Program-made: the position numbers and the translations under genes
Notes under the pieces: model-generated
What the model saw: only the letters and a program-made list of their open reading frames with translations
Database searches by the model: none
Told to the model about the DNA's origin: nothing
Assembly (NCBI GenBank): GCA_001776505.1
Contig: MFBV01000044.1
Span: forward strand, 1 to 38,941
DNA length: 38,941 nucleotides
DNA from: Candidatus Curtissbacteria bacterium RIFCSPLOWO2_02_FULL_40_11
GTDB taxonomy: Bacteria > Patescibacteriota > Microgenomatia > Curtissbacterales > GWA2-41-24
Reading direction: 5' to 3'
Shown: positions 15,705 to 22,778 of the stretch, in pieces
Numbering within the stretch: position 1 is the first letter of the stretch
Layout: every line of letters starts with the position of its first letter

Positions 15705-17567
15705 TTAAATCTTTAACACAGCTAGGAACGCCTCTTGTGGTATGTCTATATTACCGAACCGCCTCATTCTTTTTTTACCTTTTTTCTGTTTCTCCAAGAG
15801 CTTTTTCTTGCGGGTGACATCCCCGCCATAGAGTTTTTGGGTGACGTCTTTGCGAAATGCAGGAATTGTTTCTCGGGCAATGATTTTTCCGCCGATTGCA
15901 GCTTGAAGGGGAATAGCTATCTGCTGGCGGGGAATAATGTCTTTTAATTTTTCTACCAGTTTTCTGCCAAATGTTTCGGATTTATCCTTATGTACCACCT
16001 GAGATAACCCTTCGACCTGTTCGTGATTAACTAAAATATCGAGTTTAACCAATTTTGATTCACGATACTCCCCGATTTCGAAATCAAAAGACGCAAAACC
16101 CGAAGTAGCACTTTTTAGCTGGTCATAAAAACCGATTAAAAGTTCGATTAAAGGAATTTCGGCTTCAATTTTTAAAGCGTTACCGATATTTTCAATATGT
16201 TTTTGTTCTCCTCTTTTGTCGTATATAAGATTAGAAATTACACCCATATATTTTTTGGGAGCAAATATTGTAACTATTGCAATTGGTTCTTTTAGAGATC
16301 TTGCCTGAGGATTAAACTGTTGAGCTTTATTAATAATTTCTCCGTCAACTTCAAAATTTACAGAAGGAGAAGTAACTATAATGTCTAAATCGTATTCTCT
16401 TTCCAGTCTCTCTTGAGTAATCTGCGCGTGTAGAAGCCCCAAAAATCCGCAACGGAAACCTTGGCCGAGTGATGTTGATGACTCCGAAGAAAAATTGAGT
16501 GCAGCGTCGTTTAGTTTTAATTTTTCGAGTCCTGTTTTCAATTTTTCGTGGTCATGAGGGTCGGTGGGATAAAAAGATAGGAAAACAACGGGCTTTGCTT
16601 CTTGATATCCGGGTAGAGAATTTGCGGGATTTTCGACGGTTGTTACTGTGTCTCCGACTTTTACGCAAGATAGATTTTTAATGTTTGTAATTATGTAACC
16701 GACTTCTCCATCTGATATTTTTTCAACTTGAGTGGGTTTTGGTGTCAAATAACCAATTTGCAGTACTTCGGCACGGGTTTTTGTTGCCAATAATAATATT
16801 TGATTACCAATTTTGATTTCACCACCAAAGAGCCTGATTGTTGCAATAACTCCTTTATAAGGGTCTAGAGAAGAATCGAATATTAAAGCCTGCAATCCCT
16901 CAGCTAAAGGCCAGGCCTTTTTGCTCACCGATAGACTAGACCCAAGGCCTGGCCTTGTTCTAGGTGATGGAACTTTTTTAATAATTGTTTCTATTACTTC
17001 TTCTACGTTTTCCCCTGTTTTTGCTGAAACTTTAATTATCTCGTCTTCTGAGAAACCCAATGCTTTTATTTCTTCGATGGTTTTTCCAATATTTGCCTGT
17101 GGGCTATCGATTTTATTGATAACTGGAATAATTGTGAGATTAGCGTCAAGCGACAATTTAAAATTGGCGAGTGTTTGTGCTTGAACTCCTTGCGTAGCGT
17201 CAACAATTAAAACTGCTCCTTCAACAGAAGCAAGAGATCTGGATACTTCGTAGGTAAAGTCAACGTGGCCGGGGGTATCGATGAGGTTCAGAATGTAATT
17301 CTGAACCGGTGAATGGTTAATGGTTAATGGTTCGTTGGCTTTTTCGTATTCGCGATGAACTATAAACGATGAACTATAAACCAGTCTTATAGCTTTAAGC
17401 TTAATCGTGATGCCGTATTCGCGTTCGAGTTCTAGACTGTCAAGAAGTTGTTCAGGGTGGCCCTTTTCGACAGCCCCGCAAATTTCCATGATGCGATCGG
17501 CAAGAGTTGATTTGCCGTGATCTATGTGTGCAACAAGACAGAAGTTACGGATGTTAGCTGTTTTCAT
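15705..17567 (-). CDS. lepA: Elongation factor 4 (LepA)
   Basis: 620 aa ribosomal back-translocase GTPase. GTP-binding motifs are intact: G1 AHIDHGKST, DTPGHVDF, NKID, and the LepA-specific C-terminus (LYGGDVTRKKKLLEKQKKGK). It is about 20 aa longer than usual because of two in-frame insertions: about residues 60-90, between IRLVY and YILNLIDTPGH, and about residues 200-220, just before LQALIFDS. Both coincide with repeats at DNA level. Its start is 1 nt after the stop of a reverse-transcriptase remnant. Confidence 0.96.
   Translation of the reverse strand: MKTANIRNFCLVAHIDHGKSTLADRIMEICGAVEKGHPEQLLDSLELEREYGITIKLKAIRLVYSSSFIVHREYEKANEPLTINHSPVQNYILNLIDTPGHVDFTYEVSRSLASVEGAVLIVDATQGVQAQTLANFKLSLDANLTIIPVINKIDSPQANIGKTIEEIKALGFSEDEIIKVSAKTGENVEEVIETIIKKVPSPRTRPGLGSSLSVSKKAWPLAEGLQALIFDSSLDPYKGVIATIRLFGGEIKIGNQILLLATKTRAEVLQIGYLTPKPTQVEKISDGEVGYIITNIKNLSCVKVGDTVTTVENPANSLPGYQEAKPVVFLSFYPTDPHDHEKLKTGLEKLKLNDAALNFSSESSTSLGQGFRCGFLGLLHAQITQERLEREYDLDIIVTSPSVNFEVDGEIINKAQQFNPQARSLKEPIAIVTIFAPKKYMGVISNLIYDKRGEQKHIENIGNALKIEAEIPLIELLIGFYDQLKSATSGFASFDFEIGEYRESKLVKLDILVNHEQVEGLSQVVHKDKSETFGRKLVEKLKDIIPRQQIAIPLQAAIGGKIIARETIPAFRKDVTQKLYGGDVTRKKKLLEKQKKGKKRMRRFGNIDIPQEAFLAVLKI
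16907..16956. repeat. Inverted-repeat element inserted in frame in lepA
   Basis: AAGGCCAGGCCTT (16907-16919) and its exact complement AAGGCCTGGCCTT (16944-16956) bracket 24 nt. The segment encodes about 17 residues (RPGLGSSLSVSKKAWPLAEG) that ordinary LepA lacks at this loop before LQALIFDS. Confidence 0.75.
17285..17385. repeat. Tandem/inverted repeat insertion in frame in lepA
   Basis: Contains the hairpin GGTTCAGAAT-GTA-ATTCTGAACC (17285-17307), three tandem AACCATT units and two tandem copies of a 14-bp unit TTTATAGTTCATCG (minus strand). It encodes about 25 residues absent from typical LepA between switch I and the G3 motif. AACCATT words recur in the insertion inside pcrA (25217-25288). 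Confidence 0.7.
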
Positions 17568-17568
17568 G

Positions 17569-18021
17569 TTATTTTGTTATTGATAAAAATACACTATTTT
17601 TTAAAGTATTTATACTTTGTAAATCTGCAGTGTGCGAAAAATGACCGATGTATGATTGCAGTGATTGATATGGAAGCCGATTTTTCGTAATTCTTTTGAA
17701 GACTCTCTTCTTAGTCTTCGTCTTAACCAACCGATAATGAGGTAAAACCGTGTATCCACAGAAATCAATTCCCCAATAAAATTTTCTTAAGAATATTTTA
17801 TTGGGATGAAGCTCGAGTCTTAGCTCGCTATCTAAAAACTGTTTTAATGTATTAATACATTGGTACAAGTGCTCTCTGTTTGAACCTAGAATTAGAAAAT
17901 CATCCGCGTATCGGAGGTAGTATCTTGTTTTTAGTTTGTGCTTAATAAATTGATCAAGCTAGTTTAAGTATATATTGGTAAATATCTGGCTGGTTAGATT
18001 GCCCAGTGTATACTTTGGCAA
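17569..18021 (-). pseudogene. Reverse transcriptase, truncated and interrupted
   Basis: Reading minus-strand codons from 18021 gives LGNLTSQIFTNIYLN, an in-frame TAG stop (17961..17959) where the family has Glu, then the catalytic YADD region (TRYYLRYADDFLILGSNREH), the thumb (LELHPNKIFLRKFYWGIDFC, GYTVLP) and a C-terminal end at 17569. The fingers domain is missing; another in-frame stop lies at 18024..18022. The motifs resemble bacterial RTs of the DGR/group-II-related kind. Without a start and with a stop inside the palm it should be inactive. The 17868..17569 portion could still be translated but would lack the active site. Confidence 0.85.
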
Positions 18022-18028
18022 CTAGTAG

Positions 18029-18061
18029 AGGTCCGACCTGTGATAGAGGTTGAACCTCTAT
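18029..18061. repeat. Two adjacent small palindromes at the broken end of the RT
   Basis: AGGTCCGACCT (18029-18039) and ATAGAGGT-TGA-ACCTCTAT (18043-18061). They lie exactly at the point where RT similarity stops, so they may mark the end of an element. Both share an AGGT/ACCT core with the palindromes at 30306-30354. Confidence 0.6.
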
Positions 18062-18134
18062 TTTCTGATCTGGTATTAATTTAAAAAAACGAAAACCAAA
18101 ATTCAAGAAGCCAAAATTCCCAAGATTTCAATTT

Positions 18135-18731
18135 TCAAATCTCAAGATTTGCAGGCACTACCACGGGGAAGGCAAAGACACCGCCAAGGGCACAGTCGCG
18201 GCGCCAGACGCAGACGCGCAATAGACCGTCAGGGCGGTACCGACCAACATCAGCAACGCGGGAACCAAACGTTTCGTCTGGTGTTCTTGCATGAAAACCA
18301 ACTAAAAGTTTCTTGCCTATTCGCTTTTGGTGTTCAATGTCAAGTTGCGTGTCAACATACGCATGAGCCATGATGGCTTTAACGCCTGGAACCTTAAGAT
18401 CTTGATCAAACTCGCCCTCAATCATTTCCTTCTGCCTGTCTAGAGCTCGCTCATTGCTTTTAGGAATGGGAACGCCTCTTTTTGTCTTTTTGTCTACAAA
18501 AGCAGCCGCTTCAAAAGAGACGGGTACCACAAGGCTTCTTAGATCTTGTGCTGCATTGACATAACCAAAATATTGTGCATCCTCAATTAGCTGTTGGGTA
18601 ATAGATTTGGGCCGGATTTGGCAAATGATAATTTCCTGACCAGCCTCCTTGGCCTTTTCGGCCAAAGCCTTGCTCTGCTCATTGGAAAACCTAAAAATTG
18701 ATTCTTCTTGTTCAGCGCGCTCAGCTGTCAT
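18135..18731 (-). CDS. Unknown protein
   Basis: 198 aa. No recognised domain. The N-terminal half is helical and acidic (EQSKALAEKAKEAGQEIIIC), the middle has strand-like runs (LRSLVVPVSFEAAAFVDKK) and a His/Asp-containing stretch (VKAIMAHAYVDTQLDIEHQK). The last 45 residues (Arg/Cys/Trp-rich, ending FAFPVVVPANLEI) come from DNA visibly richer in G+C than its surroundings, which could mean a frameshifted or acquired 3' end. It is isolated between the RT remnant and an inverted-repeat element. Confidence 0.5.
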   Translation of the reverse strand: MTAERAEQEESIFRFSNEQSKALAEKAKEAGQEIIICQIRPKSITQQLIEDAQYFGYVNAAQDLRSLVVPVSFEAAAFVDKKTKRGVPIPKSNERALDRQKEMIEGEFDQDLKVPGVKAIMAHAYVDTQLDIEHQKRIGKKLLVGFHARTPDETFGSRVADVGRYRPDGLLRVCVWRRDCALGGVFAFPVVVPANLEI

Positions 18732-18784
18732 ATGGTTGCGGATTGTATATATTTATAGGTCTTTTTTCAACTTTGTAATTTTGG

Positions 18785-18953
18785 GCTTGCTGAAAACCTA
18801 CTTATTCCTGTCATTCCGAACTAGTTTCGGAATCTGAGCTTAGATCCTGAATCCCTTCGATTTCACTCAGGGCAAACAAGTTCAGGATGACAAATGGCTA
18901 GATTGTAACAATAACCTATTTTTAATTAATCATGACTGACAGGTTTTCAGCAA
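18785..18953. mobile_element. Small inverted-repeat (MITE-like) element
   Basis: Perfect 13-bp terminal inverted repeats, TTGCTGAAAACCT (18785-18797) and AGGTTTTCAGCAA (18941-18953), bracket 169 bp with no ORF. Inside is a TGTCAT...ATGACA palindromic repeat (18807-18892) of the same family found in two helicase genes. No clear target duplication is visible. It fills the gap between murJ and the unknown gene at 18135-18731. Confidence 0.6.
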
Positions 18954-18971
18954 CCTAAATTTTTATTGCCA

Positions 18972-20642
18972 TTAGGGCGTCTGGTCTTGAGCATCGATAG
19001 AAGTAATTGGGGGCCTTTTTAATTTGCTTGGCCAAGTCATTACCCTTTTTAAGAAATGGGTAAAAATTATGAGCTGATCTATTTTGAAAAGATAAGAAAG
19101 AATTATGTAAACAGTAAGACCGGACAAGGTTGCAATGGTTGTCAAAAGAATCAGGCCAACAGTTCTTGTGGTGTCGAATACTAACTGGTCCAAAAGTTTC
19201 ATAGGGATGTATAGGGAAATAGCCGTAATAATTGTAATAATTCCCATCTTTATGGGAGGAACAAAAAAAGTATTAAAATCGAAGCCGCCAACTTTTTTAT
19301 GCAGGAAAAATAGAAGGCCGAGTGCGTTTAGTATCTGACCAATTGAGTAAGCGGCTGCAAGCCAAATTATGGAAAGTTTGAGGATAAAAACGAGAATAAT
19401 ACTTAATGCAATATTTGTGCCAATAGCAACAACACTCACTTTTACAGGGGTCGTGCTGTCTTTTAGAGCATAAAAGCTTCTGGTTAAAAGTAAGCTGATT
19501 GATTGAGCGGCAATCCCGATGGAAAAAGCAATCAGTACCCTTCCGGTTAAAACTGTAATTTCCCATGGAAGTTCCCGGGCACCAAATACAAGACGAACTG
19601 CGGGAACCCTAAGAATTGCAAGTATGGCTGCTGCCGGCAGAATTAAAAATAATATTTGGTGAAAAGATTCTGAGAATAATTTTTTGAATTCCTCTTTTTT
19701 ACCACCGTGATGATGGATAGACAATGTGGGCAGTGCCGCCTGGGAAATTGGTGCCGCGAAAAAAGCAATTGGTACAAGCTGTAGTACTTGGGCAAAATTA
19801 AAGGCAACTATTGAACCTATAGCGGCAATTGAGGCAAGGGCGATATTTATTATCTCGGAAAGCCGAGTTAAGCCCAGAGTTATTGACCGTGGCCACATTA
19901 AAAGAAACATTTCGCGAACATCTTTATTTTTGAGGTCGAAGCTAAATCTGAATTTAAACCCAAGATAAAAAACGAGCGGCAGCTGAACTACCATATGTAG
20001 TAGTGCTCCCAGTATCATTCCGAAGGCAGGCGCGTGAATTCCGATAACGGGAGATAGAAAAATAATTGAGATAATTATCCCGAGATTGTAAAAGATAGAT
20101 GCCACTGCCGGAATTAAAAATCTTTGGAAGGATTGTAGAATTCCGGTCAAGAAAATCGAGACTACAAAGAAAAGTTGGGCTAACAGCATTATTCTGAGTA
20201 ATCTGGCTATTAAAACTTGGGTGTTAGGGTCTTTGTCTATCAGACCGGGAGCGATGAGTGTAGCAATAGGTGAGGCAAAGATCATTATTATAATTGTGAA
20301 AATTGCGAATATTACAAGTGAGATTGTGATCATTGTGGAAGATAGCTTCCAGGCTTGTTCTAGCTTGTCACGAGATAGATATTGGGAAAAGATGGGAATA
20401 AATGCCAACGCAATGGTGCCAAAAATTAAAACTTCGAAAATAGCATCAGGCAAAATTGAGGCCGCGATAAAGCTATCCAAAAGCTTAATATCTTCACCGA
20501 AATAGGCTGCAAGTAAACGGTAGCGAATAAGCCCAAGAACTCTGGAAATTGCTACTGATACCGCGATTAAAAAGGCGGCGGAAAGAATATCTTCCTGTTT
20601 TCTTCTAAATATGTTCGCGCCGTTTTTGAAAATACTAATCAT
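18972..20642 (-). CDS. murJ: Lipid II flippase MurJ (MviN)
   Basis: 556 aa from ATG 20642 (MISIFKNGANIFRRKQEDIL), with about 14 hydrophobic segments and the MurJ pattern (SAAFLIAVSVAISRVLGLIR, YFG). It moves lipid II across the membrane for peptidoglycan synthesis. A longer in-frame start at 20741 is rejected: the extra residues are encoded by tandem CTAATTGAC repeats and an inverted repeat, and a CATAAT -10 (20652-20657) sits 9 nt before the chosen start. It fits the other wall genes in the window (LCP, FemX, PBP1A). Confidence 0.93.
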   Translation of the reverse strand: MISIFKNGANIFRRKQEDILSAAFLIAVSVAISRVLGLIRYRLLAAYFGEDIKLLDSFIAASILPDAIFEVLIFGTIALAFIPIFSQYLSRDKLEQAWKLSSTMITISLVIFAIFTIIIMIFASPIATLIAPGLIDKDPNTQVLIARLLRIMLLAQLFFVVSIFLTGILQSFQRFLIPAVASIFYNLGIIISIIFLSPVIGIHAPAFGMILGALLHMVVQLPLVFYLGFKFRFSFDLKNKDVREMFLLMWPRSITLGLTRLSEIINIALASIAAIGSIVAFNFAQVLQLVPIAFFAAPISQAALPTLSIHHHGGKKEEFKKLFSESFHQILFLILPAAAILAILRVPAVRLVFGARELPWEITVLTGRVLIAFSIGIAAQSISLLLTRSFYALKDSTTPVKVSVVAIGTNIALSIILVFILKLSIIWLAAAYSIGQILNALGLLFFLHKKVGGFDFNTFFVPPIKMGIITIITAISLYIPMKLLDQLVFDTTRTVGLILLTTIATLSGLTVYIILSYLFKIDQLIIFTHFLKRVMTWPSKLKRPPITSIDAQDQTP

Positions 20643-20714
20643 TGTGATAGAATTATGCCTCAATTGACCTAATTGACCTAATTGTATTAAATTTAGTCCA
20701 TTGAAGTGCGAGGT

Positions 20715-20780
20715 TAGAAGTGAGACAATCCAACTTCTCACATCAGTTTCTACACTCCCATTTCACACATCTCACTTCTA
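20715..20780. repeat. Inverted repeat between divergent murJ and rpsT
   Basis: TAGAAGTGAGA (20715-20725) and its exact complement (20770-20780), with further partial complementarity inside (CAACTTCTCAC). Tandem CTAATTGAC units follow at 20664-20686. The wording resembles the pnp leader hairpin (4361-4435). Confidence 0.55.
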
Positions 20781-20831
20781 GAACTGGGCTTTGGTCATTG
20801 GATATAAATTGTACTTAGAAATTTTAATGTT

Positions 20832-21098
20832 ATGCCAGTTACAAAACAAGCGATAAAAAAAGTTCGACAAGACAAGCGCAAGGCTATTTACAATGCACGA
20901 AAAAAAAGGGGCTATAAACAGGCTGTTAAGAATTACTTGAATAAACCAACAGCTGCAGCACTGCAAAAGGTCTTTAGTACTTTAGATAAAGCAATGAAAG
21001 TAAATATAATTCACAAGAATAAAGCGTCTAGATTAAAATCACAGCTAGCTAAAAAATTACCTTCTTCTAAATCCAAACCAAAAACTAGTTCGAAGTAG
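20832..21098 (+). CDS. rpsT: 30S ribosomal protein S20
   Basis: 88 aa, basic and helical throughout, typical of S20, which binds the bottom of 16S rRNA helix 44. Features: MPVTKQAIKKVRQDKRKAIY with the conserved basic N-terminus, and the C-terminal helix KNKASRLKSQLAKKLPSS. A TATAAA box lies about 22 nt upstream (near 20802). The 3' end exists again in diverged form at 21159-21254. Confidence 0.93.
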   Translation: MPVTKQAIKKVRQDKRKAIYNARKKRGYKQAVKNYLNKPTAAALQKVFSTLDKAMKVNIIHKNKASRLKSQLAKKLPSSKSKPKTSSK

Positions 21099-21103
21099 AC
21101 GCT

Positions 21104-21145
21104 TTGCGAGAATTTCGCAACTATCATAATCGTTGTTACGATAGT
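21104..21145. repeat. Two hairpins at the rpsT / orphan-tail junction
   Basis: TTGCGA-GAATT-TCGCAA (21104-21120) and a second hairpin (21120-21145) with outer stem ACTATC/GATAGT, one mismatch, inner TAA/TTA and hexaloop TCGTTG. The second matches the rpsO junction hairpin (4621-4646) in length, outer ACTAT/ATAGT and loop. Confidence 0.7.
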
Positions 21146-21158
21146 TCTCCATTCTCTA

Positions 21159-21254
21159 AAAGCTGCAAGGCTTAAGTCTCAATTATCTAATAAACTACCG
21201 TCTTCAAAATCGAAAAAGGCTGCCACAACAACCGAAAAATCCCCTAAATCTTAA
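21159..21254 (+). pseudogene. Diverged rpsT 3' tail (remnant)
   Basis: 31 codons reading KAARLKSQLSNKLPSSKSKK then a Thr/Lys-rich end and stop, against KASRLKSQLAKKLPSSKSKP in intact rpsT. Most differences are at third codon positions (AGA/AGG, TTA/CTT, CAG/CAA, CTA/TTA). Similarity extends back a few codons to LHSLK (intact: IHKNK), to near the hairpin end. No start codon of its own. Confidence 0.85.
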
Positions 21255-21262
21255 GGGCTTGA

Positions 21263-21326
21263 CCCTTCGACTCGCTTCGCTCGCTCAGGGTCTGCGCCAT
21301 GAACTGAACTTCGTTCTAGTTCATGG
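21263..21326. repeat. Two adjoining palindromic repeats
   Basis: CCCTTCGACTCGCTTCG followed by CTCGCTCAGGG (21263-21290) is the CCCTTCGA...GCTCAGGG type seen also at 30418-30437 and 32970-32989. CCATGAACT-GAAC-TTC-GTTC-T-AGTTCATGG (21297-21326) is a nearly perfect hairpin just upstream of the promoter of the next gene. Confidence 0.7.
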
Positions 21327-21327
21327 C

Positions 21328-21357
21328 TTGACAAACAATTTAATTTCCAGCTAAGCT
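21328..21357 (+). promoter_or_regulatory. Promoter of the small surface protein
   Basis: -35 TTGACA (21328-21333), 18-nt spacer, weak -10 TAAGCT (21352-21357), 10 nt before the ATG. The start codon follows AGTAGGT, a weak Shine-Dalgarno. Confidence 0.55.
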
Positions 21358-21367
21358 TAAAGTAGGT

Positions 21368-21631
21368 ATGAAACTTTCAAGTCTGCGAAAGTCATTATTT
21401 TCTAAAGCTGTAGGTTTTTCATCTGCACTCGCAACTTCGCTGTACCTAGCTACAAGTGCGCTGGCGCAGACATCTACAGGTACCACAGGTACAACCACTA
21501 CAACCAAAGGTGGTACAACTTCGTCTTTACCGGAGGCGGGTACTACTGAGCTTACCTACCTACTGTTTATAGGTGGAATAGTTTTGTTTGTGATTGGAAC
21601 TATAAAGGTAGTTCAAAGCTTTAGAGAGTAA
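21368..21631 (+). CDS. Small secreted protein with LPxxG-type sorting signal
   Basis: 87 aa. A signal peptide (basic start, hydrophobic stretch GFSSALATSLYLATSALA, cut after ALA) is followed by a Thr/Gly-rich linker, then LPEAG, a hydrophobic segment (YLLFIGGIVLFVIGTI) and a short end with Lys and Arg. This is the layout of a sortase substrate, with LPEAG instead of LPXTG. There is almost no body between the signals, so it may be a linker/stalk subunit or simply a small membrane protein. No sortase gene is in the window. Confidence 0.7.
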   Translation: MKLSSLRKSLFSKAVGFSSALATSLYLATSALAQTSTGTTGTTTTTKGGTTSSLPEAGTTELTYLLFIGGIVLFVIGTIKVVQSFRE

Positions 21632-21650
21632 GCGCGGATAAATTCCCTTT

Positions 21651-22778
21651 TTAATGTAATTCGATAAGTCGTTCGACCTCGTCTTTGAGGCGGATTAGGA
21701 CTTCGTTGTAAGTAAATTGTCCAACGAGTTCGGGGCCGCGCTTAAGATTGACGTGAGTAGGCCCACACCAAAGACCAAGGTCGGCGTCATCAGTTTCTCC
21801 CGGACCATTAACTCTACACCCCATAACAGCAATAGTTATGTTATTGTCTTTCGCAAATTCCGTTAGTTCACGCACGCTTTGCGCAAGCTCAACAAAAGCC
21901 TCGTTTTCAACTCTTGAGCAAGATGGACATGAAATTATATTTAATCCCCCATCTTGAATTTCTGATAAGGATAGAAATTCTCCTGCTTCAATTTTCTCAA
22001 GAATTTCACGACCCACGTGTATTTCTTCACCTTTTTCCTCAAAAGGTAGAGTTAGGGAAACTCGAATTGTATCACCTATGCCAATCGGAATTAATTGTTC
22101 GAAGGCGAGTCGAGTTTTCATAATGCCGCCCAGAGGCATTCCTGCTTCAGTTACACCTAAATGGATTGGTACATCTGGACGAAGCTTTGCAAAACGTTTG
22201 TTGGCTTCAACAACTTTTTTTGGATCGGAATCTTTGAGGGAAACACAGTAGCGAGTAAATCCAAGCTTGTCTAGAATCTCGCTATGTTCAAGTGCTGATG
22301 CGACTATTGGGGATATTGAGTCAGAAGGATCGAACCTGTTGGCAACTTCCGGATCGACCGACCCACAGTTAACACCTACTCTTAAAGCGCAATCATGCTT
22401 TTCTGCCTGTTCAGCAATAAATGCGACTTTTTCCCTTGTCGACATTTGTTTTTCATGGTGCCAAAGGTGACCCGGGTTGTAGCGGATTTTATCAACATAT
22501 GGTACTACTAATTTCGCCAAACGCCAGTTTTCTTGGAGATCAACCGAAAGTGGAACTACGGTCTGAGCCCGAATTTCTGCTAAAGCCTCGACATCTTTTA
22601 TGCTATCTGCTGCAATTCTAACTAAAGATGCGCCAGCCTTTTCCAGCAATTGAACTTGCTGCAGGGTTGCTTCAATATCCTGTGTGTGCGTTGCAGCCAT
22701 ACTCTGAACTGCAATAGGCTTGTCTCCACCAATTTTTAAGCTGCCAATGCCAATTTCTTTGGTCTGCCTGCGTTCTAT
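21651..22778 (-). CDS. ispG: 4-hydroxy-3-methylbut-2-enyl diphosphate synthase (IspG)
   Basis: Fe-S enzyme of the MEP isoprenoid pathway, converting MEcPP to HMBPP. Counting from the start chosen here (375 aa) the cluster ligands are C284, C287, C321 and E328 ([22 protein letters not shown]). The conserved N-terminus ([20 protein letters not shown] then [10 protein letters not shown]) lies upstream of the first ATG (22700), and no ATG, GTG or TTG exists between an in-frame TAA at 22793..22791 and that ATG. The best start is ATA at 22778..22776, overlapping the LCP stop as ATAG and 4 nt after GGAGG. If the ATG were used, 26 conserved residues would be lost. Confidence 0.92.
   Translation of the reverse strand: MERRQTKEIGIGSLKIGGDKPIAVQSMAATHTQDIEATLQQVQLLEKAGASLVRIAADSIKDVEALAEIRAQTVVPLSVDLQENWRLAKLVVPYVDKIRYNPGHLWHHEKQMSTREKVAFIAEQAEKHDCALRVGVNCGSVDPEVANRFDPSDSISPIVASALEHSEILDKLGFTRYCVSLKDSDPKKVVEANKRFAKLRPDVPIHLGVTEAGMPLGGIMKTRLAFEQLIPIGIGDTIRVSLTLPFEEKGEEIHVGREILEKIEAGEFLSLSEIQDGGLNIISCPSCSRVENEAFVELAQSVRELTEFAKDNNITIAVMGCRVNGPGETDDADLGLWCGPTHVNLKRGPELVGQFTYNEVLIRLKDEVERLIELH

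Noticed and set aside
14949-15707. Classical integrative element with att sites at the lepA end
   Set aside because: No integrase, and the two flanking lepA ends are too diverged to be att duplicates.
17569-17868. A complete 99-aa gene upstream of lepA
   Set aside because: It is the thumb end of a reverse transcriptase whose catalytic part continues upstream through a stop codon; treated as a pseudogene.
17569-18061. A diversity-generating retroelement
   Set aside because: No template/variable repeat pair, no accessory gene and a broken RT.
20664-20686. CRISPR-like repeats
   Set aside because: Only two to three adjoining 9-bp units without spacers; no cas gene in the window.
20643-20741. 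Longer murJ start at 20741
   Set aside because: The extra 33 residues are encoded by tandem CTAATTGAC repeats and an inverted repeat, are not MurJ-like, and a CATAAT box precedes the shorter start.
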